Shown here piece by piece: positions 61,940-64,000 of a stretch of 64,000 nucleotides of DNA. The DNA is from Lachnospira eligens (GTDB lineage Bacteria > Bacillota > Clostridia > Lachnospirales > Lachnospiraceae). The translations under genes were made by a program, and so were the position numbers. The DNA lies in NCBI RefSeq assembly GCF_009680455.1, contig NZ_WKRD01000002.1, positions 310,001-374,000 on the forward strand, given 5' to 3'. Numbering within the stretch: the stretch's first letter is position 1; every line of letters starts with the position of its first letter. Below the pieces are notes generated by a model. That model had not been told where the DNA came from. It ran no database searches and saw only the letters and a program-made list of their open reading frames with translations.

Positions 61940-64000
61940 AGTTTTATCTCCTTTTGTCGTTTTATTTTTATTTTTGCTAGACTTTTTCTTATAAATGTGG
62001 TCTTTTCCTGTATCATATATCTTTATAAGATTAAGTCTTAATGCATTAGTTACTACACAGAAGCTTGATAAGCTCATAGCTGCTGCACCAAACATTGGAT
62101 TAAGTGTCCATCCAAATACTGGTATCCACGCACCTGCTGCAAGTGGGATTCCTATACAATTATAGAAGAATGCCCAGAACAAATTCTCGTGTATGTTGGT
62201 AAGTGTTCTCTTTGAAAGTCTTATAGCAGCAGGAACATCTGATAACCTGTTCTTCATAAGAACTATATCTGCCGCATCTATTGCAACATCTGTACCGGCT
62301 CCAATTGCAATACCTATATCAGCTCTTGTAAGTGCAGGTGCATCATTAATTCCATCACCTACCATTATAACACTTCCCTGCTCCTTAAGTCTTGCTATCT
62401 CTTTTTCTTTTCCTTCAGGAAGTACTCCTGCTATAACTTCATCGACTCCGGCAAGCTTTCCTATTGCCTTCGCACTTCTTTCATTATCTCCGGTAATCAT
62501 CACAACCCTGATTCCCATATTCTGAAGTTCCCTGATAGCCTGTGGGCTGTCTTTCTTGATAGTATCCGCAACAGCTATTATTCCAAGAAGCTTGTTATTT
62601 CTTGCAAAGAAAAGTGGTGTTTTTCCTTCTGATGATAAGTCATCAGCCTTGTTCCTTAAATCATCAGAGATATTACAATACTCTGAAATGAACTTAAGAT
62701 TACCACCTGCCACTACATCTGTATCAAGCATTCCCTTAAGTCCGTTACCAGCAACTGCCTTAAAGTCAGTCACTTCTTCTGCAAATGAATTCTTATCGCC
62801 ACTCTCTTCAACATAATTAACAACTGCCTTTGCAAGTGGATGTTCACTTTTTCTTTCAAGACCATATGCTATAGCAATAAGTTCATTTTGTGGGATTCTA
62901 TCACCTGTTATAATATCTGTAACCTTTGGCTCACCCTCTGTAATAGTACCAGTCTTATCAAGTGCAACTGTCTGCATCTTGCCTGTCTGTTCCAGAGAAA
63001 CAGCAGTCTTGAACATAATTCCGTTCTTTGCTCCGACTCCGTTACCAACCATAATTGCAACCGGAGTTGCAAGCCCTAACGCACAAGGACAGCTTATTAC
63101 AAGCACTGAGATTCCTCTCGCAAGTGCAAATCCTAAGTCCTTGCCACATAACAGCCATACTACTATTGTTATAACTGCTATTATTATTACCGCAGGCACA
63201 AATACACCTGAAACTTTATCAGCAATCTTTGCAATAGGTGCTTTAGTTGCAGCCGCATCACTTACCATCTGTATTATTTTGGAAAGTGTTGTATCTTCTC
63301 CAACTCTTGTTGCCCTGCATTTTATATATCCTGATGTATTAAGTGTTGCTGCACTTACCTGATCTCCCTCCTGTTTATCAACAGGAATGCTCTCTCCTGT
63401 AAGTGCTGATTCATTAACTGCGGTGTTACCTTCAATGATGACACCATCTACAGGTATATTCTCACCCGGTCTTACAACAAATACATCTCCTGTCATAACC
63501 TGTTCAACAGGGACGCATGTTTCCTGCCCATCTGCATAAAGTACCGCAGTCTTGGCAGCAAGCTTCATAAGACTCTTTAATGCATCGGTCGTCTTTCCCT
63601 TAGAGCGGGCTTCAAGCATTTTCCCTACTGTTATAAGTGTAAGAATCATAGCCGCTGACTCAAAATAGAATTCATCCATATAGTGCATCACGCCTGCCAT
63701 ATCACCTCTCACCTGACAGTCTGTCATGGCAAAAAGTGCATATGTGCTCCACACAAATGCTGCTCCTGATCCAAGCGCAACAAGTGTGTCCATATTAGGT
63801 GAACGATGTAACAAGCCCTTAAAACCACTTATGAAGAAATGCTGATTAATAACCATTATTATTATTGTAAGCAGCATTTGTATAAGACCCATAGCCACAT
63901 GATTTCCTTCAAGTACTGACGGAAGCGGCCAGCCCCACATCATATGTCCCATGCTGAAATACATAAGCACAACAAGAAATATAACTGAAGCTGCTAATCT
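61730..64000 (-). CDS. copA: Copper-exporting P-type ATPase with C-terminal HMA domain (partial)
   Basis: A copper pump. The frame stays open to the window edge (RLAASVIFLVVLMYFS precedes the internal GTG), so the N-terminus is missing. Visible are MGHMMWGWPLPS, TGES actuator loop, SCPCALGLATP, the phosphorylated aspartate in DKTGTIT, SEHPLA and GDGINDAPAL. CPC with these features places it with Cu(I) exporters. The HMA domain is at the C-terminus rather than the N-terminus, linked by a Lys-rich segment (KDHIYKKKSSKNKNKTTKGD) that looks like translated intergenic DNA. A terminator follows. Confidence 0.93.
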   Translation of the reverse strand, partial: RLAASVIFLVVLMYFSMGHMMWGWPLPSVLEGNHVAMGLIQMLLTIIIMVINQHFFISGFKGLLHRSPNMDTLVALGSGAAFVWSTYALFAMTDCQVRGDMAGVMHYMDEFYFESAAMILTLITVGKMLEARSKGKTTDALKSLMKLAAKTAVLYADGQETCVPVEQVMTGDVFVVRPGENIPVDGVIIEGNTAVNESALTGESIPVDKQEGDQVSAATLNTSGYIKCRATRVGEDTTLSKIIQMVSDAAATKAPIAKIADKVSGVFVPAVIIIAVITIVVWLLCGKDLGFALARGISVLVISCPCALGLATPVAIMVGNGVGAKNGIMFKTAVSLEQTGKMQTVALDKTGTITEGEPKVTDIITGDRIPQNELIAIAYGLERKSEHPLAKAVVNYVEESGDKNSFAEEVTDFKAVAGNGLKGMLDTDVVAGGNLKFISEYCNISDDLRNKADDLSSEGKTPLFFARNNKLLGIIAVADTIKKDSPQAIRELQNMGIRVVMITGDNERSAKAIGKLAGVDEVIAGVLPEGKEKEIARLKEQGSVIMVGDGINDAPALTRADIGIAIGAGTDVAIDAADIVLMKNRLSDVPAAIRLSKRTLTNIHENLFWAFFYNCIGIPLAAGAWIPVFGWTLNPMFGAAAMSLSSFCVVTNALRLNLIKIYDTGKDHIYKKKSSKNKNKTTKGDKTMTKTMNIEGMMCGHCETAVKKALEAVDGVTEAVVSHENGTAVVTLSKEVDNDVLKKAVEDKDYKVTAVK

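Overview
The window is a Clostridia (Lachnospiraceae) chromosome segment, very probably Lachnospira ([Eubacterium] eligens) or a close relative. The 1282-residue Cas12a matches the E. eligens protein almost residue for residue as I remember it, and the CRISPR repeat ends in the typical type V-A stem. A pectin-type acetylesterase, AT-rich intergenic DNA and strong AGGAGG ribosome binding sites fit as well. No rRNA or tRNA genes were seen.

Layout. 1-10.2 kb: start of glutamate synthase, a lipid kinase, a beta-CASP nuclease, a rhamnogalacturonan acetylesterase-like protein, an EF-G-like GTPase fused to a Rae1/YacP nuclease domain, and an HTH-Uma2 protein. 10.2-17 kb: a type V-A CRISPR-Cas locus (cas12a, a cas4 with an in-frame stop, cas1, cas2) with a nearly empty, damaged array. 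17-18 kb: an Rpn-family nuclease. 18-25.5 kb: an arginine-to-spermidine operon (speA, speE, carboxynorspermidine dehydrogenase and decarboxylase, aguA, aguB) behind a long GC-rich leader. 25.6-30.5 kb: NAD de novo operon (nadA, nadB, nadC) ending in its likely repressor niaR. 30.7-33.4 kb: Cd/Zn efflux. 34-45.3 kb: housekeeping genes (hom, prfA, prmC, rpmE, rho) and membrane proteins. 45.4-48 kb: malic enzyme and two plus-strand genes. 48-54.4 kb: protein quality control (engB, lon, clpX, clpP, tig). 54.6-61.6 kb: spore protein, carboxypeptidase and assorted enzymes. 61.7-64 kb: copper ATPase, running off the window.

The most exciting item is upstream of cas12a. A complete mini-gene is read toward cas12a. 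It has a consensus promoter, then a single Cas12a crRNA handle starting where transcription should start, then a 14-nt guide, then an intrinsic terminator, about 65 nt in all. The first 9 guide bases match a site inside the cas12a promoter that is preceded by a TTTA PAM overlapping the -10 box. This is the layout expected for a crRNA-like autorepressor (CreR type) that lets Cas12a silence its own promoter without cutting it.

Other unusual items: a 210-bp piece of a different cas12a gene wedged into the CRISPR array; a copA whose tail carries a complete copZ with its own ribosome binding site; a 260-bp palindromic element that supplies the stop codon of an RNase H gene; a dispersed structured repeat; and a roughly 320-nt leader RNA candidate before the polyamine operon.
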